A DNA stretch of 64,000 bases from Siphlonurus alternatus (GCA_949825025.1 OX463786.1:16191911-16255910), one strand, 5' to 3'; counted from the stretch's first letter, positions 13,032 to 25,700 are shown. Notes: generated by a model from the letters alone, not told the origin. Made by a program: numbers and translations.

Positions 13032-15880
13032 TCACGAGGTTTCCATCGTGCTGGCAGCGGTGGTGGTTGCGGCCGCGCTCTCCTCGGAGTACTTGCCCTT
13101 GTCCTTGCCCAGGGCAGCCAGACGACCCTTAGAGCGACGCTCAATGATCTTCTTACGGTCCTTATCCATCTTCAGCTTCACAAGCACCACCTGGTGACAA
13201 AAATGGGAAACAAACGTCAGTAAATGAAGCTCAAGATTGAAAAGAATTATTATGGTTTGGGTTAAGAAAAGCATTGGCATAGGGAAGAATTGTGAAGAAA
13301 GCCAAGACCTAAAAAAATGAGTTTTGCAATAATGTAAGCGACAAAAAAAGTGAGATTTTGGGAGTAACTTTATTGATTATTTTTCACACATTGGGTAATT
13401 CATTTTCAGTCTCATAAAGAAGAAAAGGCATGGGAATATGAGCGTTATTATAAATAACAGACAACAATCTCTAACTCTGGACAGCTGTTTCAACCTTACT
13501 GGGTTTCATAAACAAGGTTTAGGTTACTTAACTTCAATAATTTTATTTTGTTGAAGGGACTTTGGGTGCAGAAAATTTTATGAGATTTAATTTCTACGAG
13601 GATCAGCTGGTAGATGTCACCATTTTATTATACCTGCGGAACCTGCCTGCCTGCCTGTAGCCGTGGTAACTTACTCCACAAATATGCGTAATTGCCCACC
13701 CACTTCTACTCTCCATTTTGAGACTTTTTAATCTTTTTATGATCCCTCCATACTTATGGCTACATTCTAAAACACTGTAATTCTGGTCTCCTCATAAAAG
13801 TATATGCTAGAAAGTATTTTACTTTCATCATTTTAATTGATATGGTTTCTTTATTGTACGAGTTTGGTCCAAAAAAAATTTATTCAACTTTGGAAAATGA
13901 CAAGTTAAAATTGATATTAGTACTGTGTTGCGATCAGTGCCATAACTTCTTCATGAGCTGGTTCGGATAGGGGCCGGCCTAACCACCTGCCAAGAGAACC
14001 TTAGCAAGGGCTCAGCATGGCCCCACCTCACCAGCCCTATCTGTGAATGGTTTAGATCATCATATCGCAACAAGATGCAACACGTGTTACTTTGAAAACA
14101 AAGGTAACTCAACATTACCTACAAAAGTTCTTTAGCCTACTACTATTAAATATTCAGGCTAGCCTATTGAATTCAAGACCTTATGGTCATAGCTGCTCTG
14201 CATTCCTTTTATTAATTTCCAACATAGACAACCCAGTACAGTATGTAAATCAGAGTGTTTGTCGAGGAGAAAAAAGAAAAAACAAAACAAAACAAAAAAA
14301 GAAAAAACAAAAATTTGAGGCACTTGAGAATTATTTAGGGACCACAGATACTACAACTTTTACTGTCAGAACGATATGTATGAAACTTTATAAATAAAGT
14401 GAGGATCTATTAGTCTCGTAATTGGAACATTGACTTTCATAATTAATGGTACATAGTTAATTTGAAACAAGCAAGTTCTACAGGAGCCCCATTCTGTCTG
14501 ATCTGTAATGTCTTCAATCAACGGTAGACATTGTTTTACCACCTCCTCTAATTGTCTCAGGAAACACCCTTGAGTGTTTTTCGCACAACAAAATACTGTA
14601 GAAAGCTCACCTTTGAGGGGTGGATGCCGACATATACGCTGGCTCCGTTTGCCTTCTCTCGCTGTATCCGCTCAATGTAGATGACGAACTTCTTGCGGTA
14701 GACCTGGACCACCTTGCCAACCTGCTGGCCCTTGTAGTGACCACGAACCACCTGCAGAAAAACAATGCCAGGTTAGAGAGACGTACTTTTATGTTCCTAA
14801 TGTCATAAAAAAAAATATATCCAATAGTTAGAAATTTAGGTTAATTTAAATTAAACAATTAATAGTCTAAATTAGGTACCGGTATCTTTAATTCTGAAAC
14901 TATTTTAGAGCTCAATGAATATGAGGCTCATATACTATGGATAACTGCTGACAAGTAGTTATCTAAATCAGATTGTATTCTTACAGTATAACAGATCTTA
15001 GTTTACCACGAAACAGCTCAGTAGACTAGACGGCGCCAGATATATCAGCCAATGAAAAGGTTAGAATGTCAGCTGGCCACCTTTTCTTTGGCTGATATAT
15101 CTGGCGCCGTCTAGTCTACTGAACTGTTTAGTGGTAAACTAACTCGTAATATCTGTTATACTGTATGTTTATGGAAAGATATGAATAAAATACTGATTTT
15201 ACAGCACTGCTTCCTTTAATTAAAACAAGAATACAGTACCCAATATATTTTTTAAAAAAATTGCCCAGCAATTTTATACTTTTCATCCATCTCATAGAGA
15301 CTGCCCATAAAAAATCTCAATTTGGACCCCCTTTGTAGAGCTAGCAAGGATAGAACGAGATTTTCATAGCCTTCTTCGACTTGTTCTGGTAAAACTTTAT
15401 TCTCACTAACAACATAAGTACCGTGTTGCGATCAGTGCCATAATTTCTTCATGAGCTGGTTTGGATAGGGGCCGGCCTAACCACCTGCCAAGAGAACCTT
15501 AGCAAGGGCTCAGCGTAGTCCCACCTCACCAGCCCTATCTGTGAATGGTTTAGATCATCATATCGCAACAATAAATAAATTTAACAGTTATCGTCAGGTA
15601 GCAATTTTAAATGCTTTGGTAAATTAGCTAAAACAGCCATTTTACATAGATTGGGAACAAACAAAAATCAAATTTCTAAACGTCTGTAAATCCTTTTTTT
15701 TCTTATGTTTACCTGAACTTCATCGTCCTTTCTGATTGGCATTGTGCGGACGTTGTATTTCTGTTTGAGCTCCTTGGAGAGTGGAGACGACATTAAACGT
15801 CTTCGCACGTGAGAAGGGGCGGTGAAGTGCCTCTTACGGTTCTTCCTTCTGGAGGCGGTCACAAACTTGTTCAGCTTCAT
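13032..15880 (-). CDS. RPL26: Large-subunit ribosomal protein L26 (uL24)
   Basis: The CDS is 15,713-15,880, 14,611-14,751 and 13,032-13,190, giving 155 aa (human 145). All junctions are phase 0 with GT/AG borders. The protein starts [19 protein letters not shown], and the family blocks [31 protein letters not shown] and the KOW segment [20 protein letters not shown] (about residues 50-80) are all present. uL24 binds 28S/5.8S rRNA near the polypeptide exit side. The C-terminus after [10 protein letters not shown] is longer than the human one and rich in Ala/Thr, ending METS. The ATG sits in a good context (GCCGCCATG), and an intron in the 5' UTR separates it from a TOP-type first exon at 17,144-17,175. 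Every intron carries one copy of a snoRNA-like element. Codons are much more GC-rich than the flanks, as expected for a highly expressed gene. Confidence 0.97.
13926..14072 (-). ncRNA. C/D-box snoRNA-like element, copy 1 (RPL26 intron 3)
   Basis: Read on the gene's sense strand, this 147-nt unit begins TGTTGCGAT, directly followed by ATGATGA, which fits the C box RUGAUGA. It ends CTGA (D box) then TCGCAACA, so the terminal stem TTGCGA/TCGCAA closes the C/D motif. An internal CTGA (possible D') follows GACTACG or an equivalent block. A GATAGGG/CCCTATC pair can form an inner stem. Location in an intron of a ribosomal protein gene, in sense orientation, is the usual setting for animal snoRNAs. 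It differs from copies 2 and 3 at several positions. I cannot name the RNA or its target. The alternative is a MITE with 9-bp terminal repeats. Confidence 0.7.
14981..15166. mobile_element. Palindromic MITE, family E (in RPL26 intron 2)
   Basis: The halves form a long hairpin. CAGTAGACTAGACGGCGCCA near 15,020 and GATATATCAGCC just after it are mirrored at about 15,088-15,122. Outer arms TACAGTATAACAGAT and TTAGTTTACCAC also pair. The two arms are about 90% identical, so the insertion is not ancient. Confidence 0.75.
15424..15570 (-). ncRNA. C/D-box snoRNA-like element, copy 2 (RPL26 intron 2)
   Basis: Same 147-nt unit as at 13,926, with the same TTGCGAT/ATGATGA start and CTGA/TCGCAACA end on the minus strand. 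It is almost identical to copy 3, differing over two adjacent bases in the block before the internal CTGA plus one base at the outer stem. The sequence upstream of the D box, where a guide would lie, reads GAAGAAATTATGGCA, against GAAGAAGTTATGGCA in copy 1. Confidence 0.7.
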
Positions 15881-16283
15881 GGCGGCTGCTTGTCTGCAAA
15901 CATAAGAACATGACGTCAGTTATCAAGCGGTGGTTGTTATGGAATTAAAAAAAATTATTGGCAGTCTATTGATCTATGACACTTTCTGCATGACTCTCAC
16001 TAATAATATCTTATGGTTGCCCTAAAATCCCCACACTGAATTTATTATCCATCAAATTCTTTAGGACAATCAGTATAATACCGTCTAACTAAGAATGGCT
16101 GCTATCTGAAATAGGTTAAGAACGGTTCTGAACCAATGTTGACTGGTTCAAATTCAGTTCCGAAGCTTCGGGACTACGACCAGCTATGCATACTGAACGG
16201 GATTTTGTTGTTGTAAACAAGACCTTTAAGAAGTTCCTGATGAAAATAAACTCAAGCCTGTAAGCATATGTACAGCAATTTTG

Positions 16284-16430
16284 TGTTGCGATCAGTGCCA
16301 TAATTTCTTCATGAGCTGGTTTGGATAGGGGCCGGCCTAACCACCTGCCAAGAGAACCTTAGCAAGGGCTCAGCGTAGCTCCACCTCACCAGCCCTATCT
16401 GTGAATGGTTTAGATCATCATATCGCAAGA
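16284..16430 (-). ncRNA. C/D-box snoRNA-like element, copy 3 (RPL26 intron 1)
   Basis: Third copy of the 147-nt unit, located in the 5' UTR intron of RPL26 and again in the sense orientation. The outer stem has one mismatch (TCTTGCGAT versus TCGCAACA), while the C box ATGATGA and D box CTGA are intact. With this copy every intron of the gene has exactly one unit, and no other copy was seen in the window. Confidence 0.7.
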
Positions 16431-17143
16431 ACTTGTCTTAAAAGCTGCGGACTGCAATGAAATAAAAGAATGGACACCTTTAACATGCAAATAAACAAGA
16501 CAATGGGACAGGACTAATCGATTCCAATAACTGAATTGTTTTTAACAGGTCTTATAGGCAAAAAAATACCTTTTACTGTAATTATTGAAGGGCAAAATGA
16601 AGCACTCAAGAGAAAACTTGTTTGCATACTGTCGAGATCGCTTTTTGTTGAGTTTGAAGTCAGGTTTTATTTCCAAACAACTTGGAAATAACATTGCTAT
16701 ATCATACCAGAGTTCTTTAATACGTACAAATTTTAATATGCACCAATAAAGAACAAATGTCACGGCAGTAAAAAGCAGTTGCATTTATGCTGCACAATGC
16801 CATTTTTTTTTCCAAGCGGAAAAAAAAGCACAATATAAAGCAATAACTCATTAATCAAAATGTTACGAAGGACTCGGAAAGATGTGAATTACAGGGAATA
16901 GCATCAGCATTATATAAAACAAGTGACTTTATTGTAAATTTCCAACTAAACATACCAGGTAACATCGTGTCACATGTTGACCCGATGTTTTGGGAACTTT
17001 ACCAAAGTTTTGAAACACAATCGTACACATATCACCGATTAACTATATGAATTAATATTCTAAAATTCATCTCAGATAGTTATTTTAGCTAAATAGTAAT
17101 GATTAAATACGGATTAATAAGGATTTTCATTAAAATTACAAAC

Positions 17144-17175
17144 CTGTCAGCCGGGTACACGAAGCACTGAGGAAA
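17144..17175 (-). promoter_or_regulatory. RPL26: RPL26 non-coding first exon with TOP-like start
   Basis: On the minus strand, TTTCCTC (about 17,175-17,169) is a pyrimidine tract of the terminal-oligopyrimidine kind that marks ribosomal-protein mRNAs. It is followed by about 25 bases and a splice donor (GACAG|GTTTG, exon edge 17,144). The partner acceptor is TTTGCAG|ACAAG at 15,893, 13 bases before the ATG. The exact transcription start is inferred. Confidence 0.6.
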
Positions 17176-17576
17176 TAGGCTAGCTTTTGTTTTTTAAATG
17201 CGCAACTTTTACGCGCGAGATTTGAAAGTTTATTTCATGATTTTCATTGATTTTCATCGAAAATAAAATTTTCTCCAAATAAGAGTTGAATTTTAATCTA
17301 AAATTTCAGACTTTGAATACTCATATAGACAAAATATTCTTAACCAAGGATAATATATTTCCTCCATGTTCTTAACACTGGATAGTGAATTTGTAAATAT
17401 AAGAATATAAGATACAGTTTACCTTGTCAAAGATTATAAAAAATATCAAATATAGTTGACAAAATTTTATTCATGACGATATTGACATCAAAAAAACAAA
17501 TTACAAAATTGTTTGAAAAAATACAATCTAATAACAAAATAAAATATTAACAATTAGTATTATTTTACTAATTGTC

Positions 17577-17947
17577 GAGCGTGGCGCAGTGCATTGACCG
17601 GTTCTCGTTAGATCACCGAAGTCAGGCTACGTCGAGCGTGGTTAGTACTTGGATGGGTGACCGTTTCAAGTAAAAAATACGCTGCTCCCTCCCTGGGGTA
17701 AATTCGTCTCGCTTTCCACCCAGTGCAGTGATGCACTTGTGTGTGGTTCCCCAGGCTTTGGACATCGCTTTGGTCCATTGAGAAAAAGTAGAGGTGTCCG
17801 TCCTGACTGAGGTTTTCCACGGTTCCCTCAGTCTCACCTCAGCGAATGCTGGGACGCGTAAGCATGCAGGCCGTGGCCACTATCCGTTCCCTACCTTATC
17901 CCTACCCAGTACCCCGCCGCGAGCTATAAGCTCTTAGGGGTGTATCC

Positions 17948-17979
<32 letters not shown>
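17577..17979 (+). mobile_element. 5S-rRNA-derived SINE, full-length with poly-A
   Basis: The first ~90 bases are a recognisable 5S rRNA copy, with GATCACCGAAGTCA, then GTGGTTAGTACTTGGATGGG and GTGACCG, which cover the internal pol III control region. The middle (about 17,800-17,880) contains a GAGGTTTTCCACGGTTCCCT block followed by GCGAATGCTGGGA. The element ends in about 28 A residues. A 5S-type head, unrelated body and poly-A tail define a SINE3-type retroposon, mobilised by a LINE in trans. A second copy lies at 45,058-45,400. No clear target duplication was found. Confidence 0.85.
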
Positions 17980-17984
<5 letters not shown>

Positions 17985-18906
17985 GGTAAAATAATAATGT
18001 AAAAGTAGTAAATGATATACAGTAATTAAAATGAAAATACACAAATAGTTTTAGTTTATGAACTGCATAAAATTTTTATTTTTGTTTTATGTGCAGCAGA
18101 ATTTAACCTCAAATTGAATGTATTTAAAGACCTTGACTGGCAGACTGCTTTATTTTCCCATGCAATAAAACTTATTAAAAGAAAAGGATAGGAATAACCA
18201 GCAAGGCCTTACCGATCGAAAGAGTCACAGCAGGTGGAAATTCTTGTGGTCACAGAGGTTCACTCGAAAGTTTTTACATTTTGGTTTATTTTCCTTAATT
18301 TGAACATGCAATAAAACTGAATTTTAAAAAAGTAACTAATTTCATAATTTCTTGAATTAAAATAAAATACAATATTTTATTCTTAGTAAGTCATGCAAAA
18401 TTAAAAACATAATTATCATGATGTTACAAATTTGACAATTTGGTATATATAGTTGGTGATAAAAACAATAATATATTGTAGACTCTAACTAGTCAATGAT
18501 AGCCAAATTGGTAAACATGATATTCTCAATTTACCTACACTCTATCGAAACATTCTTCATCTGGATATTTATTGATATTAATAAATTATTGAATTGGTTA
18601 GAACTAGCATTAAAAAGTTGACCATTTTGAAAAGACTTTCTTAATAAGCAGCCTGCCTGTCTTGCCATGACCATATACACTGGGATGTTAAGTTGCACCT
18701 GGCTGCTAAATACACTGCTCGTCACATTTAAAGGGACTTTGTCTTATTTGCAACAATACATCAAGCAATTCAATTCTTATTTGCAACGTCTTTGGTCATT
18801 TTAAAGCCAAAAGTCTCCTACTTGCATTAATAATATACCCTAACAATGTTATGTTTATCTGATGATGCATTTTTCATTGTTAATTGTTCATTGTTGATTT
18901 TGCTTA

Positions 18907-19400
18907 CCAAAGCAGCGCCTGCGTCGATAGATTCTTGCCTTGCACTAAGCGATTTGGTGGGATATCTTGCAGCGTAGTTCCAATTATTGACGCAAATGCT
19001 CTCAGAGCGCCACCGTACTAACAGTTGCGATCGTCTTTTTACAATTTTGCGCGGCGAATTTTGAAATTAACGTTGGTGCCAACATAAAAATGAGAACTAA
19101 AATATTTTTTGATATTGTTTAAATTGTATTTTAATTTTTTTAATAAAACTGCAAATAATATTGTATTTTTTACACGTAATATACTTGTGCAAATAAAAAT
19201 TATTATGGCCTTTAAATGTGAGTTCACAATTTTAGGAATATTTTGTGTAATTGGCACCTCTACTTTTTTGATTAGTACTGCAGCGCTCTCCGTTAAAGTG
19301 TACATATTTTGAACTATTTTGACCGTCCATGAATTAACACAGGCCTGACTCAGGACTACTAGGCAAGAAGAGATCGACGCAGGCGCTGTACCAAAGCACT
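18907..19400. mobile_element. Inverted-repeat element, about 490 bp
   Basis: AGCGCCTGCGTCGAT with TTCTTGCCT near 18,912-18,939 recurs in inverse orientation at about 19,360-19,388, with GCTTTGGTA-type outer sequence on both sides. The interior is AT-rich. The terminal match is about 40 bp at roughly 85%. Superfamily not identified. Confidence 0.5.
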
Positions 19401-19709
19401 GAACGTAATGACATTGTTGGGGCTAGTTAACCCTTAATAATTTTCATTAACATTAATTTATCTTAAAATAAATCAACAACTGTCTCATGTTGTACGTTCC
19501 ACCAGACAGACATTATTTAAAGATATTTTGTTTACAAACAACAAGCAGAAGACTTTTCTCAATGACGGAACACAAAGACTTCAGAATATAAATGACAAAA
19601 ACCAGATTAAATATGACAGCCCTTGTATACAGCAAGTTGATAGCCACGGTAGCAATCTTTGTGTAGATACAGTCACTATGTCTACACAGTATCTGTGCCT
19701 GGGAGGACT

Positions 19710-22700
19710 CTACAGCAGCCCTTGTCGCTTGAGGTCCTCAAATGTCTTCTTGTTGACGACGTTGCCCAGAGAATCCTCGAACTCTTCCTCTACCTCCGGC
19801 TGCCAGCGTTCACCGTGCTTCTGTTGCTTCAGCTTCTCCCACACTGCAACAAGAATATCATTGTTAACATAATAGCAGAAGCATATTAATTTTATATTTA
19901 TCTCTTCTATATCGACTGGTAGCGGAAAAATATCCTAACTCCATTGGTAAGCTGAAAAAATATCCTAACTAAATTTTGGTGGTTGTTCACTTTGTGTATA
20001 GGCATTTGCCTTTTTCAGCCACCAATTGGGTTATTTTATTCCCACCCAGTCCCAAATATGTAACTTTTAACCCAATAAACAATTACATTATTATTAATTG
20101 AGTTAGAATATTTTTCTGCAACCACGTCGATATGGCGATACTCATAGCTTCACATCTTACTAGGTACACCACCTAGAAACAGCTTAAACTTTACCCCTCT
20201 TCTGTTTGTGGGCATTAATACAGTCTATGGGAGTATAGGGAACTGGAATGATTTTGGTATGGCTAGATTGGGTGCTCTTTTTACTTCCCCAAAATTAAAA
20301 ATCTGCATTTGTTTGACTTTTGGAGCTATAGCGTCAGCAAATCATGCAAACAGTAAAGTTTGTGCTATCCCGAATTTCATGTAAAATTCTACCAAAGTTT
20401 CCCTTGGTTCTCGTAGTAATACTCACACTGAAGAGCGTCCTCGATCTGTGTCACGTTGGCAAAGTGAGCCGTGTTGGGAATGCCGAGGCAGCGCATGCCG
20501 TGAGCGTGGCGCCACTCCTGAAACATGAGAACGTCAGAAATAAAGTACAAGAGTCTGATCAGCTGATCAGCATAGCTGGAAGCAGGAGGTACGCTAAGAC
20601 CTGACTTGTAAAGAGCAACCACTGAAGTTGGTACTAGCGCTTCAATTGAGGTGGCAATAAAATTATATGACTATAATAGTTATAATACTGTACATATATC
20701 AGTGCATATTTGGTGAAAATATTGTTTTAGCTACACATAACTGAAGGTGAAGATGGTAAGCTTTCCCCATGTTAATTAAAAACCTCGTTAATAGCTTCAT
20801 TACCATATTCTGTGACTTTCCTTTTTTTCCCCATTATTATTTATTGTGTCATGGAGGGACGAGGAAGATGAACAAACAAATACTGTAATCTTTTTGTTAA
20901 TATGGATTTAGAGAACTAAATTTAAATTTTACTCTAACTGCATTTTCTACACAACAATTTAAGTGATATCTTTTAATGATGCAGCAGAAAGAAGCCACAA
21001 TTTTACTACAATAATTAGCTTTTAAGAAGTTTTCCTTAATAGTAAACATATTAACTCACGGCAAAGTGTCGCTGGAAGGCCTTTGGTCCCTTGTAGACGA
21101 AGTTTCCACAGATCTCGCAGTTGTAGCTGATGTTGAGTCCGTGCAGCTTGTACAACCAGTACGGGATGGGCTGTGGACACAAGGCACGAACAAGCGATGA
21201 AATCATTGAAATGAACATAGTAATTCTATAAGACTTATGTATTTAGTATGCACTTCAAAAAATATTTGTCTAAATGAGAGAAATACTACAGGTAAGTATC
21301 TACATGTTTTCTGTTCTTCCAGTGGGGCAAGTAAGCCAATGAATCTTTTATTTTATTATTAATAATTATACTATACATGTACATTTTTTCAAAGTGATGT
21401 TTTATAATTATCACAGAAGCGGATCTGCATTAAGAAACATTAATCAATAGTCAGAGACAACTTGAGAGGGGGTTTTCATTTGTAACTGCAGAACTGCAGC
21501 AGCCAAGCTAAATGCATTAAAAATTTCAAAATGATTGAACATTAATTTTGGGTGGGGGGAAAAAAACAATAAATACAGTAAAAACTTGTTATTACGTCAA
21601 GTCAAGGGACCCAGGAAATTGGGTTTACCTTGTATCGAGTATGCCTTATATCAATTTTTTCCTACACCTGCAATACTAATTATTTTTTACGGGACCTTTA
21701 CTTCGTTAATCAATATCAAGTTTTTACCTTATAACAAGTTACGTAATAATAAGTTTTTACTGTATTTGACATTTTCATTTGGCACTGGTTTACACAGTTC
21801 CATGGGACACTGACCTTGCCATCCCAGCCAAGGGGCAGGTTCTTGGGGTTGTAGGGCACGTCGTCTCCATCGTCGTCCTCAGAGGCGGAGGCACTCTCCT
21901 CTGCGTCAGAGTCGTCTCTCTCCCCCTCGGTGCGGGCCTGCTTGCGCTGCACGTTCTCCTTGGTCGCCAGACGCTGCTCAGACAAGATCTCCGCAAACCT
22001 GCAGTCGAGAAACACACGGTTGTTGTGAAACAAGAATACTGACAGAGAGATAGGGAGAAAAGGCTTGCTTTTATGGGACACTATGGAGACTTCAATTTTT
22101 TTATTGCAGAAATGGATGGAGGGTGCAAAGTTATCCTACCCTGATTTTTTTTCAGATTTGTTAAAGAGTCCAGGAACTATTTTTAAAAAATTATTAAAAG
22201 TACAGAGACGCCTCTAGATGCCTTTCCTAAAAGGGGTGTGGGTTCAAACTCCACCTCGACAAAACTTTTTAGCAATACTTCCCGGCCTCTAAAAGTCTGA
22301 AAAAAAATCAGAGTGCACCTTCTATCCATTTTTTCAATAAAAATGTCTTATTTTTCATACTACTGAACACATTGAATAGGGTTTAGATACTTTAGATAGT
22401 TTTGATATCAAAATTAAATAAATGTTTTAGATATTATTATTAGAAATGCAATTAATTTAAAGATTTAGCAGAAACATAGAATAATTGTATTTATTTGTAA
22501 AACTTCTAAATTTGTATTTATAAACTATGTTTTCAATTTTCAGCAATTTTTAATTTAATATTTTATTCTATAATTTTGTGTCTATGTATATTTATGTTTA
22601 ATTGTATCTGTATGCATACACTATTTGTGTTTAATTAATAAAAGATTATTGTATTTTTGTAAAAATGATAAAAAATAAACCTTTCCTTGCATTTTGTTTT

Positions 22701-25700
22701 TAACACATAACAAGACCCTATTCTACTTTTTTTCTTCATTTACTTGCTACTATGATCAGTAAAATAGCTTGTTGAAATTTTGCACGGTGACATAATTGCT
22801 ACAATCCAGTGAAATTCCACTTCTCAAGGACTGCACAATCCCTGACGACTCACCGGTAGACCTGTCCCTCGAGATGTGCAATCTCTCGCTGCCTCTCCTG
22901 GTCCTTGCCTCGTCCAGCCTTGCCCGGCTTGCTCTTGGCCAGCAGTGCAGGGTCCAGGGTCTTCTTGCCCTTGGTGGAGAACAGACGCTGGGCTCGCTCC
23001 TCCAAAGTCCTGGAAGATAAGAGTTTTTAGTCTTTAAGGATTATTTTCACTATCGTAATTACTTTTTGATGGTAAAAAAACATAAATTTAGATCAAAACA
23101 TAGAGAACAAAATGACTGTTCACTTTCTGAAGTAAAAAAGGTAATTATTCAGTCCAGTTTTTGAGATATTAATTTTAATGCTGATTTGACTAATAGCTGC
23201 CAGATTTCCAATGATATTCTCATTATTTATATCCTGTATAACTAAGAAAAACTAGATCAATTGCTGATTCATTTTTTTTTTGGCTGAATATTTATAGTAT
23301 AATGTAAGGAAGGTTGGCTATAATTTTCAGAGTGATTCATCATCTACTAACAATAAGATCAGTTACAATAATTTTTAAGTGAGTGTTGAAGCAACCAACT
23401 GGTTTATATTTTAGGTTGTTGACACAGCTAGTTTAACACACAACACAAATGACAAAAGCACATAAGTAACAAAATGTATACCGGTATCTGGTGTTGAGAC
23501 CATAAACCTTGGTGGAGAACCTAGCGTTAAGAATTTAAACTACAAACTAAACGAGGATTGATGTATCTTATTATCTTAGTTTTACAGAATTGACAACACT
23601 ATAATTAGTTGTCACATGCTTTAAAAATATTAAAAAAATTAATCAACTTCATAAGTGATGCCTTTTATATATTTCGTTGTTTTGTGATTCTCCCAATGCT
23701 ATAGGTTTAGCCATATCTGAATAAAACAGCTAAAATTTCTATGCACAGAGCCATCTATTGTTTTTTTATGTTCTCATACACCTCAACATAGCACAAACTT
23801 AAACCTTGTTGTTTGTGGGTACTGCCTAAGGAAATATGGAGACACATACAACTCTAAAAAGGATGGACTCACCCTCCACACTTGAGTCCAAGAGCCATGA
23901 GGGCGGACTTGAGTCTGTCAAGTCCGAGGGAGGCGAGCTCCTCCCAGGATGAGAACGGAGAGAGGTCGAGATGGGCACCGACGTGGGTCAGAGCGCTGCC
24001 AGTCTCTTTCTGTGAGACAGAGGAGCATTGTCACATAGGGGACGTACAAAAGATTTGAAGTAACATATCATTAATGAGGAAGTTTGCTAGAAAAAAATTA
24101 ATTCTATAAAAAATCAAGCAGATGGAAACTGATGATAAAATTGTTTATTTAATGTTTCTATAATGGTTTATTAATTCTTGGGAATTTATTAAAGATCAAA
24201 GCGGGAAATTTGGTTTTTAAATGCCATAAGAAAAAGCTGCAATCATAGACAACCGCCTGCTTGTGATAAGATGCCACTTTCCTGTATAAACAAATCCACG
24301 AGTGTAGCCTGAGGTTATAATATAAGGAACTTGCAGCAAACAACAGTCATTTAATATCCATCAAAGAGGAGAGTTGTTGAAACAAATTAAATGTGACAGT
24401 CACTGAGAACTATAGACTCACCGGCCAGCCAGGGAAGGCCCCCGCCTCCCACTGCACATTAAACTCTCTGACGACACTCTCCATCTCACTCTGTATGGAC
24501 AGCAGGGGCTTGACTCGTGCCGTGTACTCGTGGAGGTAGTCCAACAAAGCCTCCAGGTACTTGCGGTACTCTGCGTTCTTACGCTCCTTCGGGATGTCGA
24601 AAAGATGGTCGAATGTCGTCAGGTACGAGATGTAGTCAACTTTCTGTAACATAACAGGAATTGTTTTAACTTTAAGTAAAATATGTTAATTTATCAATGG
24701 CAAGCAATAGATGTAGTAGCATCTGAGCTTTCCAGCAAGGGTAGTATTATTAAAATTCTCTCTTGATGCAAATTTTTGTTTGTATAAAATAAAACTTGAG
24801 ACACAGCATGTATTCATATATTCACTTAAAAGAAAGAAATTAGAAATTATAATACAATTTTCTAATATTTTGCTGAGTATGTTATGCTGCAAAAATAAAA
24901 AGTCAATGAAATTTTATCAAATTTAATTGTAATAATAAATTTTAATTTAATAAGCCAAACTGCTGTAACTGTATACTTTGTACAACTGATTTATGTATTT
25001 AAAGCTTTAAATTTTCTTAATTTTTCCCCTTTCAAAATTCTTCTACAGAAAATGCTATGCAACTATTTTATTGTAATTTTAATTAATTACTGTAGGGTAT
25101 TTTTTTTTATTTGTAACAAATCAATATTTTATAACAAATATAGCTGGAGAAATGCATACGTATTATGTAGTTCATTCTGTTACTAACAAATAAGTTCCTA
25201 GTGGTTCAATTGCTAATAAAATAAAAATCACAGGAACAAACCTCTATTCCCTTCAAGTTGATGTACTTCTCATAGCACTCGTGCAAGTCCAAGTATTTGC
25301 CGTAGCCTTCCTCATCCGTGAAATCGACAATGTCTGCAAACAAGCAACAATTAGACAACGTCAAGGTACATTTGAGGGTGTGGACTTACTGGAAGCTTCG
25401 TCGGCAGGGTTTTCTCTCAGCTTGGCGATTGACTCAAACTCCACGGACATCGGAATGCTGATCTGAAATTAAAATTTTTATTAATATCAAATACTTTATG
25501 ACAAGTCAGAATAACATACATGATGTAAGAACAAGAATTACTGTACCTAGTACTCAGTTTCACAAAACAATTTTAAATTCATTTAATTTATTGACATTGC
25601 ATGAAAGGTGCCTGCAGGATCCAGTAGCTCTTGAATATAAATATTTTCAGCCTACTGAAGTGTTTAAAATCAACTTGCGAAGGTAAACTCTCAGAGTACC

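Larger units (their letters stand above)
17176..19709. other. Intergenic region between RPL26 promoter and SF3A3 3' end
   Basis: Contains the RPL26 upstream region, a 5S-derived SINE (17,577-17,979), an inverted-repeat element (18,907-19,400) and the 3' flank of SF3A3. No coding exon was recognised. Confidence 0.6.

Noticed and set aside
12960..13223. Plus-strand open frames opposite RPL26, SF3A3 and PSMA2 exons
   Set aside because: They are antisense shadows of well-supported exons with GC-rich codons.
13926..16430. Reading the RPL26 intron repeats as ordinary MITEs
   Set aside because: Short terminal repeats would allow it, but one copy per intron, a constant sense orientation and correctly placed C and D boxes fit a snoRNA set better. 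Kept as the alternative.
17622..17837. Minus-strand open frames over the 5S-like repeat, also at 45,095-45,328
   Set aside because: They arise because two SINE copies share sequence; the similarity is of a non-coding repeat, not of a protein.
22230..22262. tRNA B box in SF3A3 intron 7
   Set aside because: GTGGGTTCAAACTCCAC lies at the centre of a family G palindrome and no A box or cloverleaf can be built.
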